From Paractinoplanes bogorensis (lineage in GTDB: Bacteria; Actinomycetota; Actinomycetes; Mycobacteriales; Micromonosporaceae), in NCBI RefSeq assembly GCF_018829635.1, contig NZ_JAHKKG010000006.1, forward strand, positions 558,001 through 622,000: a stretch of 64,000 nt of DNA, in the 5' to 3' direction. Shown here piece by piece: positions 5,878 to 14,237 of this stretch; within the stretch, counting starts at the first letter, position 1, and the number at the start of each line of letters is the position of its first letter. The notes under the pieces were generated by a model. That model saw only the letters and a program-made list of their open reading frames with translations, was not told the DNA's origin and searched no databases. The translations under genes and the position numbers were made by a program.

Positions 5878-8800
5878 ATGGATCAGGTCGCGGCTTGGGC
5901 AGGGCGGATCGTCACCATCGCCGGTGCGTGGGTGCTGGTCAGTTTTCCGCTGCGGGCCTTCGAGTGGCCACGCTGGGTCGACGACGCGTTCGAGCTGCTG
6001 AACATCCCGGCCGGGCCCAACCTGTTCGTCGCCGCCGTGCTGCTCCTGCTGGGCAGTGCGCTGCGGCGCCGGTTGCGGGCCGCGTACGTGGTGCTGTTCC
6101 TCTATCAGATCCTGGCCTTCGTGCTGGATCTGGCGCTGCTGGCGGCCGGGATCGCCTTCTGGAACGACCCGAGCCAGGCCGACCTCGACATGACTCGGTT
6201 CGAGGTCGTGCTCACCGGGGCGAGCGCCGTCATCGCAGTCGTGGCCGCCGTGCTGCTGCGCCGGGCCCGCCACCAGTTCCCGGCCCGGCTGGCCACCGGT
6301 TCCCGGCTGGCCGCCCTGACCGTGCTCGGCGTCGGTCTGACCGTCTCGTGGATCAACGCGTTCGCCCTGACCTGGGTCTTCCCCGACACGCTGCGCGGGG
6401 TCGGCGAGCAGGTGGCCTGGGCGACCCGGTCGTCTCTCGGGCTGAGCGTGGGCGGCATCGACGCCCGCCTGCACGGTCACCACGGCCATCACTGGGCGTC
6501 CGTCGCCGCCTCCACGATCTCGGCGCTGGTGCTGCTGGTCGCGGTCGGCATCTTCCTGCGGTCGGCCCGGGCCAAGCAGTATCTGGACGCCGATTCCGAG
6601 GTACGCCTGCGCCGGCTCGTGCTGCAGGACGGCGAACGCGACTCGCTGGGCTACTTCGCGACCCGGCGCGACAAGTCGGTGGTGTTCTCGCCGGACGGGC
6701 GGGCCGCGGTCACCTACCGGGTGATCGCCTCGGTCAGCCTGGCCAGCGGCGACCCGATCGGGCACGTCAGTTCCTGGCCCGCCGCGATCGACGCCTGGCT
6801 GGCCGAGGCGCGCGGGCACGGCTGGTTCCCCGCGGTTCTTTCGGCGAGTGAGGCGGGCGCCGGAGCGTACGTGGAAAACGGTCTCAAGGCTCTGACCATC
6901 GGGGACGAGGCGGTGCTCGACGTGGCCGCGTTCAGCCTGCACACCAAGGCGATGCGCCCGGTGCAGCGAGCCGTCAAGCGCGTGCACACGGCCGGATACA
7001 CGAGTTCCGTACGCCGGCAGGGGCAGCTCGACGACGACGAACGGGCCGAACTGGACCGGCTCGCGGCGGCCTGGCGCGGACCGGACCCGGAGCGGGGCTT
7101 CTCGATGGCGCTCGGCCGCTTCGGCGACCCGGCCGACGAGCGCTGCGTGGTGGTCACCGCGAGCGATCCCGAGGGGAACGTACGCGGGATGCTCAGCTTC
7201 GTCCCGTGGGGCGTCCGCGGGCTGTCGCTCGATCTCATGCGCGCCGACCGTACGGCCGAGAACGGGCTCACCGAATACCTGGTCGCAGCGCTCGTGGAGG
7301 CCTGCCCCGACCTGGGCGTACGCCGGATCTCGCTGAACTTCGCGATGTTCCGCTCGATCTTCAGCACGGCCGACGCGGTCGGGGCCGGCCCGGTGACCCG
7401 GATGAGCGACGCCGTGCTGTCCATCGCCTCCCGGTTCTGGCAGCTGGAGTCGCTCTACCGGGCCAACGCCAAGTTCATGCCGACGTGGCTGCCGCGATTC
7501 CTCTGCTACGACTCGTCGCTCACGCTGAGCCGGGCCGTGCTGGCCGCGGGCATGGCCGAGGGCTTCCTGCCGTCGTACGCGCCGACCGTGCACGACCCGG
7601 CCGAGGCGGTGGTCGACCACCGGCCGTTCCTCGACGCTGTTCTCGCCCAGGAGGACGAGCTGCTGCGCCCGGCCCGCCCGGTGCGTCAGCTCAGCCAGCA
7701 GCAGCGGGCCCGGATGATGAAGACCGAACGCCTGCTCAAGGACGGCCTGGAGTCCTATCCGGTGCACGTGCCGCGGACCGCCACGCTGGCCGGGGCGCGC
7801 GTCGCCGGCGCCGGGACGCAGGTCTCGGTCACCGGCCGGGTCCGGGCGATCCGCGACCTGGGCGGGGTGATCTTCGGGGTGCTCTCCGAGGACGACGCCA
7901 CCCTGCAGGTGATGCTGACCGGCGAACGCACCCCGGCCGAGCTGCGGCATCGCTGGCGGCGGACCGTCGACCTGGGCGACCTGGTCAGCGTCACCGGCGA
8001 GATCGGCGAATCCCGCCGGGGCGAGCTGTCCATCCTGGCCGACGACTGGGTCATGGCCGCCAAGTGCCTGCGGCCACTGCCCGACGCGCACGCCGGATTC
8101 TCCGATCCCGAGGCCCGGGTGAGTCAGCGTTACCTCGACCTGCTGGTCAACCCCGACTCGATGCGGGTGCTCCGCGATCGCAGCACCGCGGTCAAAGCCT
8201 TGCGAGATGCTTTTGCCGTACGGGGTTTTGCCGAGGTCGAGACGCCCATGTTGCAGGCCGTGCACGGTGGAGCCACGGCGCGCCCGTTCCGGACCCACAT
8301 CAACGCGTACGACATGGAGCTCTATCTGCGGATCGCGCCCGAGCTCTACCTCAAACGGCTGTGCGTGGCCGGTATGGGCAAGGTGTTCGAGCTGAACCGC
8401 AACTTCCGGAACGAGGGCGTGGACGCCACCCACAACCCGGAGTTCACCTCGCTCGAGGCGTACCAGTCGTATGCCGACTACAACGTGATGCGGGAACTCA
8501 CCCGCGAGCTGATCCTCGAGGTGGCGGTCGCCGTGCACGGCCGGCCGATCGCGATGCGGCCTGCCGCCGACGGCACTCTCGAACCGGTCGACCTGAGCGA
8601 GCCGTGGCCGGTGGTGACGGTGCACGAGGCGGTGAGCCGGGCCGCCGGCACCGAACTGACCGCCGACACACCCGTCGAGCGGGTCCGCGCGGTCTGCGGC
8701 GAGCACGGCGTGCACGCGCCGGCCGGGGCCACCTCGGGCGAACTCGTCCTGGAGCTGTACGACGCGCTGGTCGAGAAGCAGACCACGCACCCGACGTTCT

Positions 8801-9150
8801 ACACCGACTTCCCGCTCGAGACGTCGCCGCTGACCCGTACCCACCGGCACCACCCCGGCCTGGCCGAACGCTGGGACCTGGTCGCCTTCGGGATGGAACT
8901 CGGCACCGCGTATTCCGAGCTGATCGACCCGGCCGAACAGCGGGACCGGCTGACCACCCAGTCGTTGAAGGCGGCGGCCGGCGACCCCGAGGCGATGCAG
9001 ATCGACGAGGCGTTCCTGACCGCACTGGAATACGCCATGCCCCCGACCGGCGGCCTCGGCCTCGGCGTCGACCGGGTGGTCATGCTGCTCACCGGCACGT
9101 CGATCCGGGCCACGCTGGCCTTCCCCTTCCATCGCCCCTCCGGACGATAG
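5878..9150 (+). CDS. lysX: Bifunctional lysylphosphatidylglycerol synthetase/lysyl-tRNA synthetase
   Basis: 1090 residues. The N-terminal third has several membrane helices, the middle (about 230-600) is an MprF-type aminoacyl-phosphatidylglycerol synthase domain, and the C-terminal half is a class II lysyl-tRNA synthetase. In that half an OB fold starts at about 645 (VTGRVRAIRDLGG), motif 2 is near 840 (FRNEGVDATHNPEFTSLEAY) and motif 3 near 1057 (GLGLGVDRV). The layout matches the fused LysX protein of mycobacteria, which makes Lys-tRNA and transfers lysine to phosphatidylglycerol, lowering surface charge and resisting cationic peptides. Slightly shorter than the mycobacterial protein. The stop lies 5 bases before the NAD kinase start, so the two are probably co-transcribed. 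Confidence 0.93.
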   Translation: MDQVAAWAGRIVTIAGAWVLVSFPLRAFEWPRWVDDAFELLNIPAGPNLFVAAVLLLLGSALRRRLRAAYVVLFLYQILAFVLDLALLAAGIAFWNDPSQADLDMTRFEVVLTGASAVIAVVAAVLLRRARHQFPARLATGSRLAALTVLGVGLTVSWINAFALTWVFPDTLRGVGEQVAWATRSSLGLSVGGIDARLHGHHGHHWASVAASTISALVLLVAVGIFLRSARAKQYLDADSEVRLRRLVLQDGERDSLGYFATRRDKSVVFSPDGRAAVTYRVIASVSLASGDPIGHVSSWPAAIDAWLAEARGHGWFPAVLSASEAGAGAYVENGLKALTIGDEAVLDVAAFSLHTKAMRPVQRAVKRVHTAGYTSSVRRQGQLDDDERAELDRLAAAWRGPDPERGFSMALGRFGDPADERCVVVTASDPEGNVRGMLSFVPWGVRGLSLDLMRADRTAENGLTEYLVAALVEACPDLGVRRISLNFAMFRSIFSTADAVGAGPVTRMSDAVLSIASRFWQLESLYRANAKFMPTWLPRFLCYDSSLTLSRAVLAAGMAEGFLPSYAPTVHDPAEAVVDHRPFLDAVLAQEDELLRPARPVRQLSQQQRARMMKTERLLKDGLESYPVHVPRTATLAGARVAGAGTQVSVTGRVRAIRDLGGVIFGVLSEDDATLQVMLTGERTPAELRHRWRRTVDLGDLVSVTGEIGESRRGELSILADDWVMAAKCLRPLPDAHAGFSDPEARVSQRYLDLLVNPDSMRVLRDRSTAVKALRDAFAVRGFAEVETPMLQAVHGGATARPFRTHINAYDMELYLRIAPELYLKRLCVAGMGKVFELNRNFRNEGVDATHNPEFTSLEAYQSYADYNVMRELTRELILEVAVAVHGRPIAMRPAADGTLEPVDLSEPWPVVTVHEAVSRAAGTELTADTPVERVRAVCGEHGVHAPAGATSGELVLELYDALVEKQTTHPTFYTDFPLETSPLTRTHRHHPGLAERWDLVAFGMELGTAYSELIDPAEQRDRLTTQSLKAAAGDPEAMQIDEAFLTALEYAMPPTGGLGLGVDRVVMLLTGTSIRATLAFPFHRPSGR

Positions 9151-9155
9151 GTGTC

Positions 9156-10073
9156 ATGGTCATGGGCATGAAGAACCACGTACTGGGTCTCGTCGTCCAT
9201 CCCCGCAACGACGTCAGCGCGTCGGTGTCCACGGTGGTGAAGCTCGCGTCGGAACACGGCATCCGGGTGGTGGCCCGGCCCGCCGACGCCGCGCGCATCG
9301 GTGTCGAGCCGATGCCCGACGACGAGTTCGCCGACCGGGTCGACTTCGTGTTCAGCCTGGGCGGCGACGGCACCATGCTGGGCGCGATGCGTCTGGTCGC
9401 GGGCCGTCCGACGCCGGTGCTGGGCGTCAACCACGGCAACATCGGCTTCCTCATCGAAGTGACACCCGACGGCCTGTCCGAGGCCCTCGACCGCCTGATC
9501 GCCGGCGACTTCAGCCTGGAACCGCACAGCTGCCTCGAACTGACCGGCCACGACGGCCCGGCGCTGGCCTTCAACGACGTGGTCCTCACGGCCACCACCC
9601 CGTGGGCCGCGGTCTCCCTCGACCTGGAGATCAACAAGATCCGCCACGGCTACTTCCGCAGCGACGCGGTGGTGGTCTGCACACCGACGGGCTCGACCGC
9701 CTACAACTACGCGGCCGGCGGCCCGATCATCAGCCCGTCGGCCCCACTGATCGGGCTCACGCCGGTGGCGCCGATGTCGGGCATCACCCGCCCGATCGTC
9801 CTGGGCGGCGACGAAACCGTGATGCTGCGCGCCCCTTCGCACGAGACCCGCCTGTCGCTCGACGGCGCGGTCACGCTGACCGTTCCCGAGGGCACCGACA
9901 TGGTGCTGCGCATGCGCCCCCACGCGGTCAACGTGGTCCGCTTCGACTCCGACACCCACGGCACGCGAACCCGCATCAAGCTGAGCCTGCTCGACCTGCC
10001 GCTACGCCCCGACCAGCTGATCGAACTGGTCCCCGAACACCTGCGCGACCGTGGTCGCCTGCCCCGCTTCTGA
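9156..10073 (+). CDS. nadK: NAD kinase
   Basis: 305 residues from the first of three closely spaced ATGs (9156, 9162, 9168); the third is equally possible. Contains the NAD kinase motif GGDGTML near residue 61-67, an NHGNIGFL segment, and TPTGSTAYNYAAGGPI with SPSAPL, all hallmarks of ATP-NAD kinases. It phosphorylates NAD to NADP in the cytoplasm. It follows lysX at once and probably shares its transcript. Actinomycetes usually have another copy near recN, so this may be a second NAD kinase; that cannot be checked here. Confidence 0.93.
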   Translation: MVMGMKNHVLGLVVHPRNDVSASVSTVVKLASEHGIRVVARPADAARIGVEPMPDDEFADRVDFVFSLGGDGTMLGAMRLVAGRPTPVLGVNHGNIGFLIEVTPDGLSEALDRLIAGDFSLEPHSCLELTGHDGPALAFNDVVLTATTPWAAVSLDLEINKIRHGYFRSDAVVVCTPTGSTAYNYAAGGPIISPSAPLIGLTPVAPMSGITRPIVLGGDETVMLRAPSHETRLSLDGAVTLTVPEGTDMVLRMRPHAVNVVRFDSDTHGTRTRIKLSLLDLPLRPDQLIELVPEHLRDRGRLPRF

Positions 10074-10182
10074 CGACGATCGAGATCAAAACCGATTTCC
10101 CGTACGCGTTACTCCCTGTCCCTAAGGGCGGTCTGTCGGTGCCCGATTGGTGTGGCAGCAAGCCGACCGCCGAAGGGATCTC

Positions 10183-11307
10183 ATGAGTAGTGTTCCGACG
10201 TCTCACACCGATGCCATCGTGGCCGCTTACGCCTCGGGTGAAGCAACGGGTTCGATTGCGGCCCGGTTCGGCCTGACAGCCGCGGCGGTCGAGGCCATCG
10301 TGGCCAGAGAGACGACAGCGAGCACTGAGAATCCTGCTGGGTCGCAGCAGAGCGCTCCGGCCGGCTGGTACGCCGATCCCGGCAGCAGTTCCGCGCAGCG
10401 CTGGTGGGACGGGCAGCAGTGGACCGACGTCGCCCGACCGGCGCCGCCGCCCGTCCAGCCCGTGACGCACCAGGCGTACACCGCCCTCGGCCAGACTCCC
10501 GAGTTCCACAACGGGACGCCGTCGACCGGGAAGCGGAAAATCGTGGCGATCACCGCGGGTGCAGCCGCGGTGGTTCTGCTGGCCGGTGGGGCGGTTGCGG
10601 CGGTAGCCAGCTATTCCGCCAAGTCCGAGCTCTGCGACATCATCGGTGACCACGACGCGTATGTCCGCGCCGGCGGAGATGCGCCGGACGTACCGGGCAA
10701 GATGGAGACGGTGGCTGAGCGCGTCCACACGCTCGCCGGACGGCTCGTCTTCTCGGGGAAGCTCAAGGATGCCAGCGTGGGCTTCGCCGATTCCATGGAA
10801 TCCATGGTGACGTTCAGTCGTGCCGGTCTGGACGACACCGCGAAAGCCGACATCGCCACCGCGGGACGCATGACCGACATCGGGTTGTCCATCGTCGAGA
10901 ACCTGAGCCAGATGCAGCGATCCTGCGGGCTTCCCGTCACCGGCCGGTTGGGTGAAGACGCGGGCCTCACGGCTCAGCAGGCCGACAAGTCAGCCCAGTC
11001 CGACGTGCGCGGTGCCATCAGCGAGATCGAGCAGTACTACACCGACATGGGTGGCCGATATCCGGCCGCCGGGCTGGCCGGCGACAACCGCGTTGGCAGC
11101 ACGCCACAGTTGGCCCTGGACGGCTCGGCACGAGCAATCACGCTGTCCGGAAACACTCAGCTCTACTACGTCCCCACCTCCGCCTACTCCTACCGGATCT
11201 GCGCGACAAACACCGGCGGCAGCGGCAAGTGGTATGCCTACGACTCCACGCGTGGCGGTTCGGTCGACGCCATCAGCCCGCCCGCCGATCCGGCACTCTG
11301 CAGCTGA
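10183..11307 (+). CDS. DUF2510-domain membrane protein with N-terminal HTH-like segment
   Basis: 374 residues from an ATG after GAAGGGATC. Residues 7-43 (DAIVAAYASGEATGSIAARFGLT and on) resemble a helix-turn-helix of resolvase/IS type. Residues about 58-82 (PAGWYADP then RWWDGQQWT) are the DUF2510 tryptophan motif common in actinobacterial membrane proteins. One membrane helix follows (about 118-143), then an exported helical and beta domain with several Cys. The function of DUF2510 proteins is unknown. Stands alone, with a strong hairpin downstream. Confidence 0.8.
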   Translation: MSSVPTSHTDAIVAAYASGEATGSIAARFGLTAAAVEAIVARETTASTENPAGSQQSAPAGWYADPGSSSAQRWWDGQQWTDVARPAPPPVQPVTHQAYTALGQTPEFHNGTPSTGKRKIVAITAGAAAVVLLAGGAVAAVASYSAKSELCDIIGDHDAYVRAGGDAPDVPGKMETVAERVHTLAGRLVFSGKLKDASVGFADSMESMVTFSRAGLDDTAKADIATAGRMTDIGLSIVENLSQMQRSCGLPVTGRLGEDAGLTAQQADKSAQSDVRGAISEIEQYYTDMGGRYPAAGLAGDNRVGSTPQLALDGSARAITLSGNTQLYYVPTSAYSYRICATNTGGSGKWYAYDSTRGGSVDAISPPADPALCS

Positions 11308-11316
11308 ACGTCGTTC

Positions 11317-11349
11317 CCCGTACGGCGGTGACCGGCACCGCCGTACGGG
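11317..11349. terminator. Perfect 14-bp stem between convergent genes
   Basis: Arms of 14 bases (each containing CCGTACGG) flank the loop ACCGG, between the ends of the DUF2510 gene (plus) and the amidohydrolase gene (minus). No strong T-run follows on the plus strand. It is best read as a bidirectional terminator or mRNA-stabilising hairpin. Its arms carry the recurrent CGTACGG motif found throughout the window. Confidence 0.65.
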
Positions 11350-11358
11350 AAAACGGTC

Positions 11359-12546
11359 TTAAAGCACCTCGACCCCGGCCTGGATGACCGTGCGCTCGCC
11401 CTCCCACAGGGAGGCCGGCGTGTCGAGGGGGTTGCCGTCGACGATCAGCAGGTCGGCCAGGGCGTCCGGGGCCACCCGGCCCAGGTCGGGGCGGTTCAGC
11501 AGGGCCGCGTTGACCGAGGTGGCCGACTTCAGGGCGGTCAGGGCGCCGTCCACCTCGACCTGGAGGCGTAGGCCGTTGAGTTGTTCGTCCTCCAGGAAGC
11601 CCATCAGGTCCGTACCAAAACCGACCTGGACCCCCGCCTCGCGGGCGTGTCTGACCGCCTGCCGGCCGGACTCGAGCACCTCGGCGTTCTTCTCCAGCTG
11701 GACCGCCGTCATGCCGACCGAGGCGCCGCGCCGGTTCATCGCGTCGTACGCCGCCAGCGTCGGCACCAGGAACGCGCCGGCCGCGGCCATCGCCGCCGCA
11801 GTGGGGGCGTCGAGCAGGTTGCCGTGTTCGATGGTGCGTACGCCGTTGTCGATGGCGTGCATGATGGCCTCGGGGGAGTAGGCGTGTGCGGCCACGTAAC
11901 TTCCGCGCCGGGCCGCCTCCGCGGTGACCACCTGGATCTCCTCGGGGGAGTACTGCGGGATGCGGATCGGGTCGGTCAGCGACACCACCCCGCCGGAGGC
12001 CATGATCTTGATGGCGTGGGCACCGCGGCGCAGCCTTTCCCGTACGGCCACCCGCAGGTTCTCGACGCCGTCGACCACCTCGCACGTGTGGGCGTTGCAG
12101 CCGCAGACGTCCGAGTCGGCCGAGCGTACGTCGCCGTGGCCGCCGGTCTGGCTCAGCGCCGCGCCGGTCCACAGGTAGCGCGGCGACGGCAGCAGGCCCT
12201 CGCGGATCGCCCGGTCGAGGCCGGCGTCACCGCCCGAGGGGTCGCGCACGGTGGTGAAGCCGCGCGACAACGAGTTGCGGAGGCGGCGGGCGGCCATCAG
12301 CGCGACATAGCTGAGCGGCAGCGATTCCATCTCCAGCATGCTGAGGCTGAAGCCGTACGCGTGGCAGTGCGCGTCGATCAGCCCGGGCAGCACGGTTCGG
12401 CCGCGGGCGTCGATCGTGCGGTCGGCGGCCTGCGGCGCCCCGCCGACGGCCGTGATCCGGCCGTCGGCGATGTGCACCGCGCCTTCGACGAGGTCGTCCG
12501 AGACCCCGTCGAAGATCGTGGCGTTGACGATCGAGAGTGTGCTCAC
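11359..12546 (-). CDS. Amidohydrolase (imidazolonepropionase/Xaa-Pro dipeptidase-like)
   Basis: 395 residues from a GTG at 12546 that overlaps the upstream hyuB stop by 4 bases (GTGA). TIM-barrel metal hydrolase: HxH at 60/62 in the DAHCH segment, a probable carboxylated Lys at 180 (IKIMASGG), His 221 (AAHAY) and His 241 (EHGN), and Asp 314 (FGTDLMG). This set matches the binuclear-zinc cyclic imidase and Xaa-Pro dipeptidase branch of the superfamily. Last gene of the hyuA-hyuB-amidohydrolase operon, so it may hydrolyse the linear product of HyuAB or an N-acyl substrate. A second member of the same family ends the window at 63395. Confidence 0.88.
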   Translation of the reverse strand: MSTLSIVNATIFDGVSDDLVEGAVHIADGRITAVGGAPQAADRTIDARGRTVLPGLIDAHCHAYGFSLSMLEMESLPLSYVALMAARRLRNSLSRGFTTVRDPSGGDAGLDRAIREGLLPSPRYLWTGAALSQTGGHGDVRSADSDVCGCNAHTCEVVDGVENLRVAVRERLRRGAHAIKIMASGGVVSLTDPIRIPQYSPEEIQVVTAEAARRGSYVAAHAYSPEAIMHAIDNGVRTIEHGNLLDAPTAAAMAAAGAFLVPTLAAYDAMNRRGASVGMTAVQLEKNAEVLESGRQAVRHAREAGVQVGFGTDLMGFLEDEQLNGLRLQVEVDGALTALKSATSVNAALLNRPDLGRVAPDALADLLIVDGNPLDTPASLWEGERTVIQAGVEVL

Positions 12547-14237
12547 GGGCGGGACGCCTCGAACGTCACCGGGTCGACCACGACGCCGTACTCCGAGAGA
12601 GCCGAGGAAACGGACACGAAGCCGTTGCGGACGTCGGCCGCAACGCGCGCCACGTCCCTTTCGAACGGGTTGCCGTAACCGCCGCCACCGCCGGTGTTGT
12701 TGACCAGCACCTCGCCCGTGTCGAGCAGGTTGTAGCTGCCACCGGTGATCTTTTCGGAGGGAGTACCGGGGTTGAGGACGATGTGGTTGTTGTCGCCCTC
12801 GCCGCCGCCGTCGATCGCCCACGGCTTGGTCTTCGTCTTGTAGACGATGCAGATGCCGGTCGACGGGGCGGTGAACCGGTACGAGCGCTGGACGCCGACG
12901 CCACCGCGGTTGCGGCCGGCGCCACCGGTGTCGGGCCGGTAGCCGTACGACTCGATGAACATCGGCGACTTGGTCTCGAGCACCTCGACCGGGTTGTTGC
13001 GGCAGCCCGGCTCCGAGATGTGCATGATGCCGTCGGCGCCGTCACCGTTGGCGTGCCCGCCGAAGCCGACCGCCTCGTTGGTCGCCTCGAGCCACGCCTC
13101 GCCGTTGCGCGGGTTGATGCCGAGGCCCATCATCGAGCACACGTCGCCGCCGGAACAGGCCGGCACCAGGTCGGGCATGCCCTGGGCCAGCGCCTTGAGC
13201 ACGACCTCGCCGCCGAGCAGGCCGGTCCACAGGGTGAAGGTCGGCATCGGGGGCACCGCGTGCATGACCGAGCCGGGCTCGGTGATCACGCGCAGCGGCC
13301 GGAAGTTGCCCGCCACGACGGGAGTGTCCGGGGTGGTCAGCGACTTGAAGATGAGGCTGCAGAACGCCTCGGTCTGACCGACGGGCAGGTTGATCGGCCC
13401 GCGGACGTCCTTCTCGCTGCCGGTCCAGTCGACGATCATCTCGTCCTCGGTGACGGTCACCGTGACGTTCATCTTGATCATGCGGTCCAGGTCGACGCCG
13501 TCCTGGTCGACGAAGTCGTGCGCGGTCCAGGTGCCCTTGGGCAGCTTGGCCAGGGCGATCCGGGCCAGCCGCTCGCCGTGGTCGTTGATCGCGGCCATGG
13601 CCTCGGTCAGCGCGGCCGGGCCGTACTTGGCCGCGATCTCCTGGGTGCGCCGGACGCCCGAGAAGCAGGCCGACACCTGGGCCTGCAGGTCGCCGATGGT
13701 GCGCTCGGGCATGCGGCTGTTGAAGCGGACGACGTTGAAGATGTCCTCGTTCATCTCGCCCTGCCGGTACAGCTTGGCGGCGGTGAAGAAGATGCCCTCC
13801 TGGTACATGTCCGTCGAGTCGAGGACGTAGCCGGCGTCCTTCTGCTTGAGGTCCAGCACGTGGATCCGGCAGGAGGCGAAGCCGATCAGGTCACCGTCGG
13901 CGCTGTGGATCGGCGCGAACACCAGCGGGTCGAGGGTGTGCGCGGACGACCAGTACGGGTAGTTGATGATGAAGACGTCGCCCGGCAGCAGCTTCTCGAC
14001 GCCGAGGAACTCGACCGCCTTCTTGATACCGGCGTCGTTGCCCCGGGTGAACACCGCGATGCCGGGCGCGTCGGCCACCACGTCGCCGTTCGCGTCGTGG
14101 ATCCCGATGCCGTAGTCGTGAATCTCGTAGACGACCGTGTTGTAGGCCGTGCGGCACAGGTTGCGGGCCATCTCCTCGGCCGCGGCCAGCAGGCCGTGCC
14201 GGATGACCTCGATGGTGATCGAGTCGACGGTGCTCAC
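12543..14237 (-). CDS. hyuB: HyuB: hydantoinase/oxoprolinase family subunit B (cluster 1)
   Basis: 564 residues from a GTG at 14237 that overlaps the hyuA stop (GTGA). It has the family opening (ITIEVIRHGLLAAAEEMARNL), the central DYGIGIHDANGDVVADAPG stretch, and the C-terminal glycine-rich GGGGGYGNP signature. HyuB is the partner of the ATP-using HyuA subunit in 5-oxoprolinases, hydantoinases, acetone/acetophenone carboxylases and caprolactamases. Cluster context (amidohydrolase, ABC importer, DUF917 and PucR genes nearby) favours an amide-ring substrate over a ketone. It resembles the pairs at 37202 and 59756 only as a distant relative. Confidence 0.92.
   Translation of the reverse strand: MSTVDSITIEVIRHGLLAAAEEMARNLCRTAYNTVVYEIHDYGIGIHDANGDVVADAPGIAVFTRGNDAGIKKAVEFLGVEKLLPGDVFIINYPYWSSAHTLDPLVFAPIHSADGDLIGFASCRIHVLDLKQKDAGYVLDSTDMYQEGIFFTAAKLYRQGEMNEDIFNVVRFNSRMPERTIGDLQAQVSACFSGVRRTQEIAAKYGPAALTEAMAAINDHGERLARIALAKLPKGTWTAHDFVDQDGVDLDRMIKMNVTVTVTEDEMIVDWTGSEKDVRGPINLPVGQTEAFCSLIFKSLTTPDTPVVAGNFRPLRVITEPGSVMHAVPPMPTFTLWTGLLGGEVVLKALAQGMPDLVPACSGGDVCSMMGLGINPRNGEAWLEATNEAVGFGGHANGDGADGIMHISEPGCRNNPVEVLETKSPMFIESYGYRPDTGGAGRNRGGVGVQRSYRFTAPSTGICIVYKTKTKPWAIDGGGEGDNNHIVLNPGTPSEKITGGSYNLLDTGEVLVNNTGGGGGYGNPFERDVARVAADVRNGFVSVSSALSEYGVVVDPVTFEASRP

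Noticed and set aside
7206..10073. Long extra reading frame overlapping lysX
   Set aside because: It is the antiphase of lysX, with Arg/Pro/Gly-rich composition; only its 3' part (NAD kinase from 9156) is real.
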